Of a stretch of DNA of 64,000 nucleotides, positions 1-7,971 are shown piece by piece. The stretch is taken from contig NZ_QJTE01000002.1 of assembly GCF_003217255.1 (NCBI RefSeq), positions 434,001-498,000 of the forward strand. The letters run 5' to 3'. Every line of letters begins with the position of its first letter. Position 1 is the first letter of the stretch. Both the position numbers and the translations under genes were made by a program. Source of the DNA: Pseudoroseicyclus aestuarii. Lineage in GTDB: Bacteria > Pseudomonadota > Alphaproteobacteria > Rhodobacterales > Rhodobacteraceae. The notes beneath the pieces are model-generated. The model searched no databases, was not told the DNA's origin, and was given only the letters and a program-made list of their open reading frames with translations.

Positions 1-495
1 ATTGCCGAAACCGCGCGCGGCATCGACGACGCAGATCGGCAGATCCTGCGCGAGGCCGGGGTTCTGGAACCCGTCGTCCATCACCAGCACGTCTGCGCCC
101 GCGGCCTCTGCCGCCCGCGCGGTGGCGGCGCGGTCCGGCCCGATCCAGACCGGGGCAAAGGCGGAAAGCAGCAGCGGCTCGTCCCCGACATCGGCTGCAG
201 AATGCTGCGCCGGATCGACCCGAAGCGGCCCCTTGAGCGCCCCGCCATGACCACGGCTCAGGACATGCGGGCTGTGTCCGCGCGCCGCGAGCCGCATCAG
301 CATATCCATGGCCGAGGGGGTCTTGCCGGTGCCGCCGATGGTGATGTTGCCAAGGCAGATCACCGGCACCCCCGCACGGTACCCCGGCCGCGCGCGCAGC
401 CGCCGGGCGGTGGCGTATCCGTAAAGGCCGCCCAGCGGCGCCAGCACCCCCGAGGCCAGCCCCGGTGGGCGATACCAGAAGCCCGGCGCCCTCAT
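1..495 (-). CDS. lpxK: Tetraacyldisaccharide 4'-kinase LpxK (3' end cut by window edge)
   Basis: LpxK phosphorylates the 4' position of the tetraacyldisaccharide lipid A precursor at the inner membrane, using ATP. The first 165 residues are visible. They contain the hydrophobic N-terminal stretch typical of the family, a Walker A loop of the form GGTGKT at residues 54-59, and the MDDGFQN motif near the window edge. The ATG at 495 shares bases with the stop codon of the upstream waaA-like gene (ATGA overlap), which suggests translational coupling. The C-terminal half lies outside the window, so completeness cannot be judged. Confidence 0.93.
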   Translation of the reverse strand, partial: MRAPGFWYRPPGLASGVLAPLGGLYGYATARRLRARPGYRAGVPVICLGNITIGGTGKTPSAMDMLMRLAARGHSPHVLSRGHGGALKGPLRVDPAQHSAADVGDEPLLLSAFAPVWIGPDRAATARAAEAAGADVLVMDDGFQNPGLAQDLPICVVDAARGFGN

Positions 496-1637
496 CGTGC
501 CAGCGTCTCTTCGATCAGCGTGGCAAGGCGCTGTGTCGCCTCGGCGCCCGCGGTGCTTGCCTCCCACCCGGCGCGGGCGAGGGTGGCGGCGCGGTCCGGC
601 GCCAGCAGCGATTCGACGGCATAGCCGAGGTCCGAGGGCGTGCGCACCCAGCGCAGCGCCCCCGCGGCATCGAGGCGCCGGAACCCCGTCTCATGCGCGC
701 CGGCATGGGTGCCGGCAATGATGGCCGAGCCCAGCGCCGCCGCCTCGAGCGGATCGCGCATCGGCGCCTCGGGGCCGCGGCCCAGCGTGCCGCCGATCAG
801 GGTGACGGGCGCAAGGCGGTACCACAGGCCCAGCTCCTCGGGGCCGTCGGCGAGGTAGACCTCCGTCGTCTCGCCGATCTCCTCGCCCGCCTCGCGGCTG
901 GCGGTCTGCAGCCCGCTGGCGCGAAGGCGGGTGTCGAAGGCGGCGGTATCGGAGGCTTTGGCCGGGGCGAGGATCAGCAGCAGCCGATGCGCCCGCTTGC
1001 AGGCCTGCCGATGCGCCGCCAGCACCAGGTCCAGCTCGCGCAGGTTGGCGCCGCTGACCAGCCAGCAGGGCCGGTTGCCGACCATCCGCGACATCTCCAG
1101 CCGGTCGTCCTCGCGGCAGGGCAGGGCGGCAGGGCCGTCGTCGAGCGGGCCGGTCACCTCGACCGCCTGCGCCGGGATCCCGGCCCGCCGCAGGCGCGCC
1201 GCGGCGGTGCCGTCCACCGCCAGCGCCCGGCCAAAGCTGGAAAGCGCGCTCTTGCGGGCCCCCGGTCGCCATCCCCGCGCCTCGAGGCTGAGGGCGCTGG
1301 TGGCCGCCTCGGCGAGGATGCAGGGCAGGCCCTGACGCACGGCCTCGGCCAAGAGGACCCCGCGCAGGTTACCGGTCAGCCAGACAAGGAGATCCGGCTG
1401 CCATTGCGCCAAGAAGGCCTGCACCGAGCCGCGCGCCTCGCCCGGCGGGGCGGTGCGGTCGATCCGCTCGGGCAGGGCCATGTGCGGTGCCTCCGGCGGC
1501 GTCGTCACCAGCAGCCGCGGCGCATCCGGCCCGGTCTCGGCCGCGCCCGCCAGGGCACGGTCGAGGGCTGCCACCACGCCCAGTCGGCGCGGGTCGGGGC
1601 AGTGGATCCAGACGCGGCCCTGCGGCGCAGGCGGCAC
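492..1637 (-). CDS. waaA: 3-deoxy-D-manno-octulosonic acid transferase (WaaA/KdtA-like), atypical
   Basis: This is a GT-B fold protein of the Kdo transferase family (GT30), expected to add Kdo to lipid IVA at the inner membrane. At 381 aa it is shorter than the usual 420 or so. It starts at a GTG 8 nt after the DUF4170 stop and lacks the N-terminal membrane anchor. The usual motif ending in Gly-Glu, whose Glu is the catalytic base, is replaced by IHCPDPRR at residues 11-18. The usual HNPLEP motif near the C terminus reads MRDPLEA (293-299). Position next to lpxK supports a lipid A role. It could be a divergent Kdo transferase or a paralog with another sugar specificity. Confidence 0.75.
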   Translation of the reverse strand: MPPAPQGRVWIHCPDPRRLGVVAALDRALAGAAETGPDAPRLLVTTPPEAPHMALPERIDRTAPPGEARGSVQAFLAQWQPDLLVWLTGNLRGVLLAEAVRQGLPCILAEAATSALSLEARGWRPGARKSALSSFGRALAVDGTAAARLRRAGIPAQAVEVTGPLDDGPAALPCREDDRLEMSRMVGNRPCWLVSGANLRELDLVLAAHRQACKRAHRLLLILAPAKASDTAAFDTRLRASGLQTASREAGEEIGETTEVYLADGPEELGLWYRLAPVTLIGGTLGRGPEAPMRDPLEAAALGSAIIAGTHAGAHETGFRRLDAAGALRWVRTPSDLGYAVESLLAPDRAATLARAGWEASTAGAEATQRLATLIEETLAR

Positions 1638-1645
1638 GGCGGGCC

Positions 1646-1891
1646 CTAGTGGCCCAGCTCTTCGGTGGAGGAGGCGGGCGCCTCTTCGTCGCGCAGGCGG
1701 TGCAGATGGGCGATGAAGTAGCGCATGTGGGCATTGTCCACGGTGCGCTGCGCCTCGGATTTCCAGGCGTTGTAGGCGCTGTCGTAGTCGGGGAAGATCC
1801 CGACGACATGGATGTCGTCGACGTTGCGGAAGACGTTGGTCTGGGGATCGACCAGCTCTCCGCCGAAGACAAGGTGCAGGCGCTGCGTCAT
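1646..1891 (-). CDS. DUF4170 family small protein
   Basis: This 81-residue protein matches the DUF4170 family, which has no known function and is regularly found between cysQ and waaA in Rhodobacterales. The ATG at 1891 was chosen because an AGAAGGGA-type ribosome binding site lies just upstream and because the residues before it read as low-complexity out-of-frame sequence. The protein has no signal peptide or membrane segment, so a small cytoplasmic protein is expected. The C terminus is acidic and rich in Glu and Ser. The next gene, waaA-like, starts 8 nt after the stop, so the two are almost certainly co-transcribed. Confidence 0.85.
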   Translation of the reverse strand: MTQRLHLVFGGELVDPQTNVFRNVDDIHVVGIFPDYDSAYNAWKSEAQRTVDNAHMRYFIAHLHRLRDEEAPASSTEELGH

Positions 1892-1964
1892 GGTCGTCCC
1901 TTCTCTGCCGCTATGCGCGCTCAGGGTAGGCGCGCAGGCCGGGCGGTCAAGATGCGGCGCGAGG

Positions 1965-2783
1965 TCAGGCGGGCGGCGCGGCGGCGACGGGCGGCTGCTC
2001 GGGCACCAGCGCATCGGCAAGCTGGCGGTGCAGCGGCGCTCCGGCGGCGATGACGCCGTTCAGCAGGGGCCTCGCGCCGTTGAAGCGCAGCGGTGCGCCG
2101 CCGCGGTCGGTCACCACGCCGCCCGCCTCGGCGACGATCAGCGCGCCGGCGGCGATGTCCCATTCCCAGCTTGGGCGCACGGCGATCATTGCATCGAACC
2201 GCCCCTCGGCCACGAGGCACATGCGGTAGGCGAGAGAGGAGCGGAAGTGCCGGCGGAAGGCAGGGCGGACCCCGCCCTTCCATTGCGCCGGGTTCTGCGC
2301 CAGCCCCGAGGCCAGCACGCGCGAGCCGCCGAGGTCCTCTTCAAGGCCGACGGCGATGGCATCGCCGTTCAGGGTGGCGCCGCAGCCGCGGGCGGCGGCG
2401 TAGATCAGCCCGCGCACCGGCATGACCACGGCAGCGGCCAGCGGCACGCCATCCTCGGCCACGGCGACCGAGACGCCCCAATCCGCCTGCCCGGCGAGAT
2501 AGGCGCGGGTGCCGTCGATGGGATCGACGACGAAGACGCGGCGGGCGGCCAGCCGCGCGGGATCGTCCTCGCTTTCCTCCGAGAGCCAGCCGTAATCCGG
2601 GCGCGCCGCGGTCAGCCGCTCGCGCAGCAGCGCGTTCGAGGCAAGGTCCGCCTCGCTGACGGGGCCTGCGGCGCCGGGCTTGTCCCAGGCGACGGGGTCC
2701 GAGAACCCCTTGGCGAGGGCGCCGGCGGCCTGCACCGCCTCGACCAGCAGGTCGCGGTCGGCGGCGGCGTCAGTCGCCTGCAA
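1965..2783 (-). CDS. cysQ: 3'(2'),5'-bisphosphate nucleotidase CysQ / inositol monophosphatase family
   Basis: This 272-aa protein belongs to the lithium-sensitive Mg-dependent phosphatase superfamily. The metal-binding signatures are present: SEE at 68-70, DPIDGT at 87-92 and WDIAAG at 208-213. CysQ-type enzymes remove the 3' phosphate from PAP formed during sulfate assimilation; inositol-1-phosphate is an alternative substrate. The start is a TTG at 2783, supported by a GAGGGG ribosome binding site with 7 nt spacing that lies inside the end of the pmbA gene. The gene overlaps pmbA by 14 nt. The C-terminal tail is rich in Pro and Ala. Confidence 0.88.
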   Translation of the reverse strand: MQATDAAADRDLLVEAVQAAGALAKGFSDPVAWDKPGAAGPVSEADLASNALLRERLTAARPDYGWLSEESEDDPARLAARRVFVVDPIDGTRAYLAGQADWGVSVAVAEDGVPLAAAVVMPVRGLIYAAARGCGATLNGDAIAVGLEEDLGGSRVLASGLAQNPAQWKGGVRPAFRRHFRSSLAYRMCLVAEGRFDAMIAVRPSWEWDIAAGALIVAEAGGVVTDRGGAPLRFNGARPLLNGVIAAGAPLHRQLADALVPEQPPVAAAPPA

Positions 2784-4125
2784 GCGTCATCCCCTCCACC
2801 AGCAGGGACGGGACCACACGGCCCAACCAGGGTCGCGCGTCATTGGCCGGCGCGATGCGGCGCAGCATGTCGCGCAGGTTGCCGGCGATCGTCACCTCGT
2901 TCACCGGGTAGGCGATCTGGCCGTTCTCGATCCAGAAGCCCGAGGCGCCGCGGGAGTAATCGCCCGTGTTGGGATTGATGGTAGAGCCGATCAGGGATGT
3001 CACCAGAAGCCCGGTGCCCATGCCGGCAATCAGCGCCTCGCGGCTTTGCGTGCCTTGCGTCAGCGTCACGTTCCCTGCCGAGGGGCTGGGCGGCGCGCCG
3101 GTGCCGCGGACGGCATTGCCGGTGCTTTGCAGGCCGAGCTTGCGCGCCGTCGCGAGGTCCAGGATCCAGCCCTGCAGCACGCCATCCTCGACCAGCGCGC
3201 GGCGCTGCGTCGGCAGCCCCTCGGCATCGAAGGGGCGCGAGCCGGAGACCCGCTTGCGGTGCGGATCGCTGGTCAGGTCGATCCCCTCGGGCAGCACCGG
3301 CTGGCCGAGCGCATCCAGCAACCAGCTGGAGCCGCGGGCCACGGCGGTGCCGTTGATCGCCGACAGCAGGTGCCCGATCAGCGACGACGAGATCCGCTCG
3401 TCGTAGAGCACCGGGTAGCGGCCGGTCTTGGGGCGGCGGGCGCCGGCGCGGGCGGCGGCGCGTTCGCCCGCGGTGCGGCCGATCTCCTCGGGGCTGCGCA
3501 GGTCCGATTGGAAGATGCGCGAATCGTGGTCGTAGTCCCGCTCCATCCCCGTGCCGGTGCCGCTGATCGCCACGCAGGAGGTGCCGCGATCGCTGCGGGC
3601 ATAGCCGCCGGAAAAGCCGTTGCTGGCCGCCAAATGCACCTGCTGGCGCCCGTAGCCGGCGGAGGCCTGCTGCACCTGCGCGACGCCCGGAACGGCGCGG
3701 GCGGCGGCCTCGGCCGCGAGGGCATCCTCCTGCAGGGCGGCGGGATCGGGCTCTGCCGTGGCGTCGTAAAGCTCCAGCGCCTCCCAGCGCAGGTCGCTCG
3801 CCAGTTGTTCGGGGTCGGCGAGGCCGGCGCCCGGATCCTCGGGCGCCTCGCGGGCCATGGCGACGGCGCGTTCGGCCATGATGCGGATCGTCTCGTCCTT
3901 CAGGTCCGAGGCCGAGACGCAGGCCTGCCGTCGCCCGATCAGGACGCGCAGGCCGATCTCGGTGCCTTCGGCGCGTTCCGCCTGTTCGAGGCTGCCGCCG
4001 CGCACATCGATCGAGACGGAGGTGCCGGCCACGGCGATGCCGTCAGCGGCCTCGGCGCCGGCCTCCTTCGCGGCACGCAGCATCCGGTCGGTCAGCGCGG
4101 CCAGGTCGTGGGGGGCATCGGGCAT
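2770..4125 (-). CDS. pmbA: TldD/PmbA family protein (TldE-like subunit)
   Basis: This 451-aa protein is of the TldE/PmbA type. TldD and TldE form a cytosolic complex that degrades unfolded or modified peptides; the zinc site lies on TldD, and no HExxxH motif is visible here, as expected for the TldE side. No tldD gene lies in the window. The ATG at 4125 is preferred over upstream in-frame codons because a GGAG lies 8 nt before it and the protein then begins with the usual helical N terminus (MPDAPHDLAALTDRML). It is the first gene of the minus-strand run pmbA-cysQ-DUF4170-waaA-lpxK. Confidence 0.9.
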   Translation of the reverse strand: MPDAPHDLAALTDRMLRAAKEAGAEAADGIAVAGTSVSIDVRGGSLEQAERAEGTEIGLRVLIGRRQACVSASDLKDETIRIMAERAVAMAREAPEDPGAGLADPEQLASDLRWEALELYDATAEPDPAALQEDALAAEAAARAVPGVAQVQQASAGYGRQQVHLAASNGFSGGYARSDRGTSCVAISGTGTGMERDYDHDSRIFQSDLRSPEEIGRTAGERAAARAGARRPKTGRYPVLYDERISSSLIGHLLSAINGTAVARGSSWLLDALGQPVLPEGIDLTSDPHRKRVSGSRPFDAEGLPTQRRALVEDGVLQGWILDLATARKLGLQSTGNAVRGTGAPPSPSAGNVTLTQGTQSREALIAGMGTGLLVTSLIGSTINPNTGDYSRGASGFWIENGQIAYPVNEVTIAGNLRDMLRRIAPANDARPWLGRVVPSLLVEGMTLAGD

Positions 4126-4318
4126 CGCAAGCTCCGGCTGTAGTGCAATGCCACGGTTGTTAGCGGCTCTGCCCGCGAAGGGCCAGATCGCCGCCGCCGG
4201 CTGCATCGGATCGTGATGCCGGGCCGTCGGCCCGAGGGCCGCTCGCGCGTTCCGGCACCCGAGAGAAGTGCCGGCGCGATTCCCCGGTCATGCCCCGGGC
4301 GATCCGCGGCCTGAAACA

Positions 4319-4342
4319 GCGGGCCGCTCGCAAGCGGCCCGC
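4319..4342 (-). terminator. GC-rich hairpin, possible terminator
   Basis: A perfect 10-bp stem GCGGGCCGCT / AGCGGCCCGC closes a 4-nt loop. Read on the minus strand it is followed by TGTTTC, so it could end minus-strand transcription coming from the DUF465 gene before pmbA begins. Read on the plus strand it lies about 90 nt upstream of the 6S RNA candidate. The rest of 4126-4432 holds only a second weaker hairpin (4252-4274) and no open frame I believe. Confidence 0.45.
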
Positions 4343-4432
4343 CGCCTTGCACGCCGCACCTGCGCAGACCTCGCCTCAATCCGATCAGGGACGCCAGGGA
4401 GGAGAGCGTCACCTGAAGAGCGTGGCGAAGAG

Positions 4433-4620
4433 CGCCGGTGCTTCACGTGTTCTGTGGTCACGACCTGCGGGCCTGCACCAGCGGCTAGGGGCCGGCCTAC
4501 GCGCGATGGTCGAAACCAGGTTTGGCTGCTGGGGTCCCGGCTGATGTCGAGGCCAGCCGGGGTTCATTGGTCGCCGAGGCCCCTTTCTGGGCCTGCGGCG
4601 GCCGGGTCGCGGTGCCGGCG
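4433..4620 (+). ncRNA. ssrS: 6S RNA (SsrS) candidate
   Basis: 6S RNA binds the housekeeping RNA polymerase and mimics an open promoter. The region has no credible open frame. The ends pair as CGCCGGTGC (4433-4441) with GTGCCGGCG (4612-4620), giving a molecule of about 188 nt, the usual 6S size. GTGTTC at 4447-4452 matches the conserved 5' UGUUC element. GCGGGC (4467-4472) can pair with GCCTGC (4591-4596), as in E. coli 6S. The 3' element GCCTGCGGCGGC at 4591-4602 is identical to the E. coli one as I remember it. Further inner pairing (4478-4485 with 4525-4532) is possible. The exact ends are estimated. A 7-bp hairpin at 4639-4662 could end the transcript. Confidence 0.65.
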
Positions 4621-4683
4621 ATCCGCAGTACCTACGGAATCGCGGGGTGTCGGCGCCGCGATGGGCAGAGACCCGCCCTTGCG

Positions 4684-4851
4684 CTAGTGCGCGCTGAGGC
4701 GGGTAATCTCCTCCTTCAGCTGGAGCTTTTGCTTCTTCATCTGCGCGATCTCCAGATCGCTTGTCGCCGGGGCCCGCTGCGCGTGTTCGACGGCATCGGA
4801 CAGGCTGCGGTGCTTGCGGCGCAGCTGGTCGAGATGGGAAGTCAGGCTCAT
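4684..4851 (-). CDS. DUF465 (YdcH-like) small helical protein
   Basis: This 55-residue protein is charged and helical, with the short antiparallel-helix pattern of the DUF465/YdcH family (a leucine-spaced N-terminal helix and a second helix ending in KKQKLQLKEEI). Its function is unknown. The ATG at 4851 follows a strong GGAGAGGAG ribosome binding site; an in-frame start 17 codons further upstream has no such site. It stands alone between the 6S RNA candidate and the TrmN6 gene, and the two sides are non-coding. Confidence 0.87.
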   Translation of the reverse strand: MSLTSHLDQLRRKHRSLSDAVEHAQRAPATSDLEIAQMKKQKLQLKEEITRLSAH

Positions 4852-4977
4852 GGTGAATGCTCCTCTCCGAGGTTGGGCCCAGTCAGTGCAGCACAGATTC
4901 ATAAATCTGTCACGCGGTCCGAGACAGGAACCGCATGACGGGCAGGGTGACGGCGAAATCTTGCAAAAGTCTGAAGG

Positions 4978-5745
4978 CTAAATGGGCAATTCTCGCCCAT
5001 TTCGGAGAATGTCCTTCACGAAGGCGCAATAGTCCTCGCGATCCCCCTCGTGTCGCGCCCCCTCGTGCAGCACCAGCGGCGGATGCAGGCGAAAGGCGGC
5101 ACGGCCAAGCTTCACGCCGCGCAGAATCGCCCGCTCCGGCGGGCGGCCGCCGCGCGAGGCCAGCGGCAGCAGGGCGAGCGAGCCGAGCCGCCCCTCCATC
5201 GCGACCAGCGCCTCCGGCACACGCTCGATCCTGAGAATCAGCGTCGCGGTGCCGCGCCGCCGCAGCCGGCGCGCGGCGGCGTCGATCCAGTCGGCCAGCA
5301 CGGTCTCGCCGCCGAAGGCCGTCTCGCGCCCCGGATCGCTGACCGGCACCGAATGGCGACGGTCGTAATAGGGCGGATTGAAGAGGACATGGTCGAAGGG
5401 CCGCTTCAGGTCCGGCGGCAGGGCGCGCAGGTCCGCCTCCACCACCTCGGCCGGGATATGGTTCAGCGCGGCGTTGCGCCGGGCGAGATCGGCGTAGCCC
5501 GGCTGAAGCTCGACCCCCGTCAGCCGCAGGTCCGGCACCCGCGCCCCAAGGCACAGCAGCGCGGCGCCGGTGCCGCAGCCAAGCTCGAGCACGGCCTCGC
5601 CCGATCGGGCCGGAACGGCGGCGGCCAGCATCACGCTGTCGGCCCCGGCGCGGTAGCCGCCGCGCGGCTGCATCAGTGTGATCCGCCCGCCGAGAAAGGC
5701 GTCGCGGGTGATGTCCACCTCCGGCCTGTCGGTCCCGCGGCTCAC
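4978..5745 (-). CDS. tRNA1(Val) (adenine(37)-N6)-methyltransferase-like protein (TrmN6/YfiC family)
   Basis: This 255-aa class I SAM-dependent methyltransferase has the SAM loop LELGCGTGA at 53-61 and the adenine-N6 catalytic motif NPPYY at 123-127, the signature of TrmN6/YfiC proteins. The likely role is N6-methylation of an adenine in tRNA, though the tRNA target in alphaproteobacteria is not known to me. It begins with a GTG whose bases overlap the TGA of the DUF2007 gene, so the two are probably translationally coupled. The gene is transcribed away from the divergent polyprenyl synthetase gene. Confidence 0.85.
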   Translation of the reverse strand: MSRGTDRPEVDITRDAFLGGRITLMQPRGGYRAGADSVMLAAAVPARSGEAVLELGCGTGAALLCLGARVPDLRLTGVELQPGYADLARRNAALNHIPAEVVEADLRALPPDLKRPFDHVLFNPPYYDRRHSVPVSDPGRETAFGGETVLADWIDAAARRLRRRGTATLILRIERVPEALVAMEGRLGSLALLPLASRGGRPPERAILRGVKLGRAAFRLHPPLVLHEGARHEGDREDYCAFVKDILRNGRELPI

Positions 5746-5957
5746 CGCCCCAGGTCGACCTCGTTGTCGCGCATGGCGCGTTCCGCATCGGCCAGATCGC
5801 GCTCCAGCACCATGAGGCGGCGCGGCAGGATACCGATGGAGCCCTCCATGATGCTCGTGTTTACGTCCAGCACGAAGCAGTCTATACCCTCGCCGTCCAG
5901 CAGGGCGGTGGCGAAGGCGATCACGGTGGGGTCGTTGGTGCGCAGAAGCTCCTTCAT
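5742..5957 (-). CDS. DUF2007 family small protein
   Basis: This 71-residue protein has the beta-alpha-beta layout of the DUF2007 family (putative signal-transducing proteins, ACT-like fold): an N-terminal MKELLRTND strand, a helix, a cysteine-containing FVLDVNTS strand and a C-terminal helix. Its role is unknown. The ATG at 5957 is taken as start; a GTG directly before it (5960) is possible, because the GGGG ribosome binding site is very close to both. The stop overlaps the GTG of the TrmN6-like gene. Confidence 0.85.
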   Translation of the reverse strand: MKELLRTNDPTVIAFATALLDGEGIDCFVLDVNTSIMEGSIGILPRRLMVLERDLADAERAMRDNEVDLGR

Positions 5958-6018
5958 CACCCCCAGCTAGGGATTGCCGCCGACCTTGTCCACGGACCTG
6001 CACCATGAGCCTGTCGTC

Positions 6019-7014
6019 ATGAGCCTCGATCTTGCCACGAAGCCGCACGAGGCGCTGGCCGAGTGGCTGGCGGACGACCTTGCCGCCGTGAACACCCTGA
6101 TCCGCGAGCGCATGGCCTCCGAGCACGCGCCGCGCATCCCCGAGGTGACGGCGCATCTGGTCGAGGCGGGGGGCAAGCGGCTGCGGCCGATGCTGACGCT
6201 GGCCGCGGCGCGGATGATGGGCATCGAGGGCGAGCATCATCACCGCCTCGCCGCTTCGGTCGAGTTCATCCATACCGCCACGCTTCTGCACGACGACGTG
6301 GTCGACGACTCGCGCCAGCGGCGCGGACGGCCGACGGCGAACCTGCTGTGGGACAACACCTCTTCGGTGCTGGTCGGCGATTACCTCTTCGCCCGTTCGT
6401 TCCAGCTGATGGTCGAGACGGGATCCCTGAGGGTGCTCGATATCCTCGCGAATGCCGCCGCCACCATCGCCGAGGGCGAGGTGCTGCAGCTGACCGCCGC
6501 GCGCCGGATCGAGACGACGGAAGAGACCTACCTGCGGATCGTGCGCGGCAAGACGGCGGCGCTGTTCTCTGCCGCGACCGAGGCCGGCGGGGTCGCCGCC
6601 GGCGCCGAGGAGGCGCAGGTCGAGGCGCTGCGCGCCTATGGCGACGCGCTGGGCGTGGCCTTCCAGATCGTCGACGACCTGCTCGATTACGCGGGCACCG
6701 AGGAGATCGGGAAGACGGTCGGCGACGATTTCCGCGAGGGCAAGCCGACCATGCCGGTGCTGCTGGCCGTGGCGCGCGCGGATGACGAAGAGCGGGCCTT
6801 CTGGCAGCGGGCGATGGGACGCGGCGCGCTGGAAGAGGGGGATCTGGCCCATGCGCAGGCGCTGATGGCCAAGCACGGCGCCTTCGACGCGACGCGCGAT
6901 GCCGCCAAGGCCTGGATCGCCCGCGCCAAGGAGTCGCTGGAGCGGCTGCCCGAGCATCCGGTCAAGCCGATGCTCGCGTCCCTTGCCGATTACGTGGTCG
7001 CCCGCCTGCACTGA
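6019..7014 (+). CDS. ispB: Polyprenyl (octa-/decaprenyl) diphosphate synthase
   Basis: This 331-aa all-trans prenyltransferase makes the side chain of ubiquinone from isopentenyl and allylic diphosphates in the cytosol. The first Asp-rich motif DDVVD lies at 92-96 and the second, DDLLD, at 219-223; the GGKRLRP motif (51-57) binds the diphosphate. The length is normal. Chain length cannot be read with certainty, but alphaproteobacteria commonly make Q-10. The ATG at 6019 gives the usual N terminus; an in-frame TTG at 5974 has no support. It is divergent from the DUF2007-TrmN6 pair and convergent with ispE. Confidence 0.92.
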   Translation: MSLDLATKPHEALAEWLADDLAAVNTLIRERMASEHAPRIPEVTAHLVEAGGKRLRPMLTLAAARMMGIEGEHHHRLAASVEFIHTATLLHDDVVDDSRQRRGRPTANLLWDNTSSVLVGDYLFARSFQLMVETGSLRVLDILANAAATIAEGEVLQLTAARRIETTEETYLRIVRGKTAALFSAATEAGGVAAGAEEAQVEALRAYGDALGVAFQIVDDLLDYAGTEEIGKTVGDDFREGKPTMPVLLAVARADDEERAFWQRAMGRGALEEGDLAHAQALMAKHGAFDATRDAAKAWIARAKESLERLPEHPVKPMLASLADYVVARLH

Positions 7015-7040
7015 CCCTGCGCCCCGGCCCGGCGGCAGGA

Positions 7041-7090
7041 GCGGGGGCCAGCCCCCGCACCCCCGGGATATTTCCAAAGAGAAGAGGGGG
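7041..7090. repeat. Intergenic GGGATATTT repeat, copy A
   Basis: A 7-bp hairpin (GCGGGGG at 7041-7047 with CCCCCGC at 7052-7058) is followed by the block CCCCCGGGATATTT, then an A/G-rich segment (CCAAAGAGAAGA) and GGGGG at 7086-7090. The outer CCCCC and GGGGG can pair. Related copies lie at 29209-29235 (opposite orientation), 31453-31521 and 53571-53638. This one sits between the convergent genes ispB and ispE and could act as a terminator or 3' processing element of ispE. Confidence 0.75.
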
Positions 7091-7095
7091 CGGCT

Positions 7096-7971
7096 TCAGG
7101 CCAGGGCGGTTCCGGTCAGGAGCGGGGCGGGGGCGACCCACCAGCCCATCTCGGCGATCTGCAGCCCGCGCGCGGCGACGCGGGCCTGGGCCACGTCGCG
7201 GGTGATGCCGACACAGGTGGCGCCCGAGCCGGACATGAAGGCCGTCTTGACCTGCGGGATCCGGCGCAGCCGCTGCAGCACGCGGGCGATCTCGGGCTCG
7301 ATCGCCTCGGCGGCGGGCTGGAGATCGTTGCGCTGGGCGGCGAGCCAGGCGCAGAAGCCGTCGAGATCGAGGCCCTCGGGCATCTCGTCCATGGCGGGAT
7401 TGGCGTGGCTTTCGAGGGCCGCGAAGACCTTTGCCGTCGGCACCTCGATCTTCGGGTTCACCAGGATCAGGCCCATCTGCGGCAGGCGCGGCACCGGCGA
7501 GAGCACCTCGCCGATACCCGACATCCGGGCGGCATGGGGAGCCTGGAGGCAGACGGGGACATCGGCGCCGAGCTCCGCGACCTCGGGATCGCCGGGGGCG
7601 AAGGGCGCGACGCCCCAGAGTTTTGCCAACACCCGCAGCACCGCCGCGGCATCGGCCGAGCCGGAGCCGAGGCCGGCGGCATGGGGCAGGGCCTTGGTCA
7701 GCTTGATCCTTGCGCCGAGTGTCACGCCCCGCGCCTCGCGCAGCATCTGCGCCGCCTTCACGACGATATTGCCGGAATCCGTAGGCAGCCCCGCCGCGAA
7801 GGGGCCGCCGATTTCGAGCGTCACTTCGGTGGCGGCGACGGCGCTGACGTGGTCGCCGAAACCGGCGAAGCCGACGAGGCTGTCGAGCGTATGGTAGCCG
7901 CCGGCCCTGCGGCCGGTGACATGGAGGGTGAAATTCACCTTCGCCGGGGCGGCGCCGGTATCCTTGGTCAT
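7096..7971 (-). CDS. ispE: 4-diphosphocytidyl-2-C-methyl-D-erythritol kinase
   Basis: IspE phosphorylates CDP-methylerythritol in the MEP pathway of isoprenoid synthesis, in the cytosol. The 291-aa protein is a GHMP kinase: Lys11 and Asp137 (in GADVP) occupy the catalytic positions, and the glycine-rich ATP loop PHAAGLGSGSADAAA is at 96-110. The length is normal. The ATG at 7971 overlaps the stop of the upstream TPR gene (ATGA), so the TPR protein and IspE are co-translated. The neighbour across the convergent gap is a polyprenyl diphosphate synthase, which uses the isoprene units of this pathway. Confidence 0.94.
   Translation of the reverse strand: MTKDTGAAPAKVNFTLHVTGRRAGGYHTLDSLVGFAGFGDHVSAVAATEVTLEIGGPFAAGLPTDSGNIVVKAAQMLREARGVTLGARIKLTKALPHAAGLGSGSADAAAVLRVLAKLWGVAPFAPGDPEVAELGADVPVCLQAPHAARMSGIGEVLSPVPRLPQMGLILVNPKIEVPTAKVFAALESHANPAMDEMPEGLDLDGFCAWLAAQRNDLQPAAEAIEPEIARVLQRLRRIPQVKTAFMSGSGATCVGITRDVAQARVAARGLQIAEMGWWVAPAPLLTGTALA

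Noticed and set aside
4092-4412. A 106-codon minus-strand frame upstream of pmbA
   Set aside because: It runs out of frame across the pmbA start, includes a hairpin and has low-complexity composition.
5974-6018. TTG start 15 codons upstream for the polyprenyl synthetase
   Set aside because: No ribosome binding site, and the ATG at 6019 gives the usual family N terminus.
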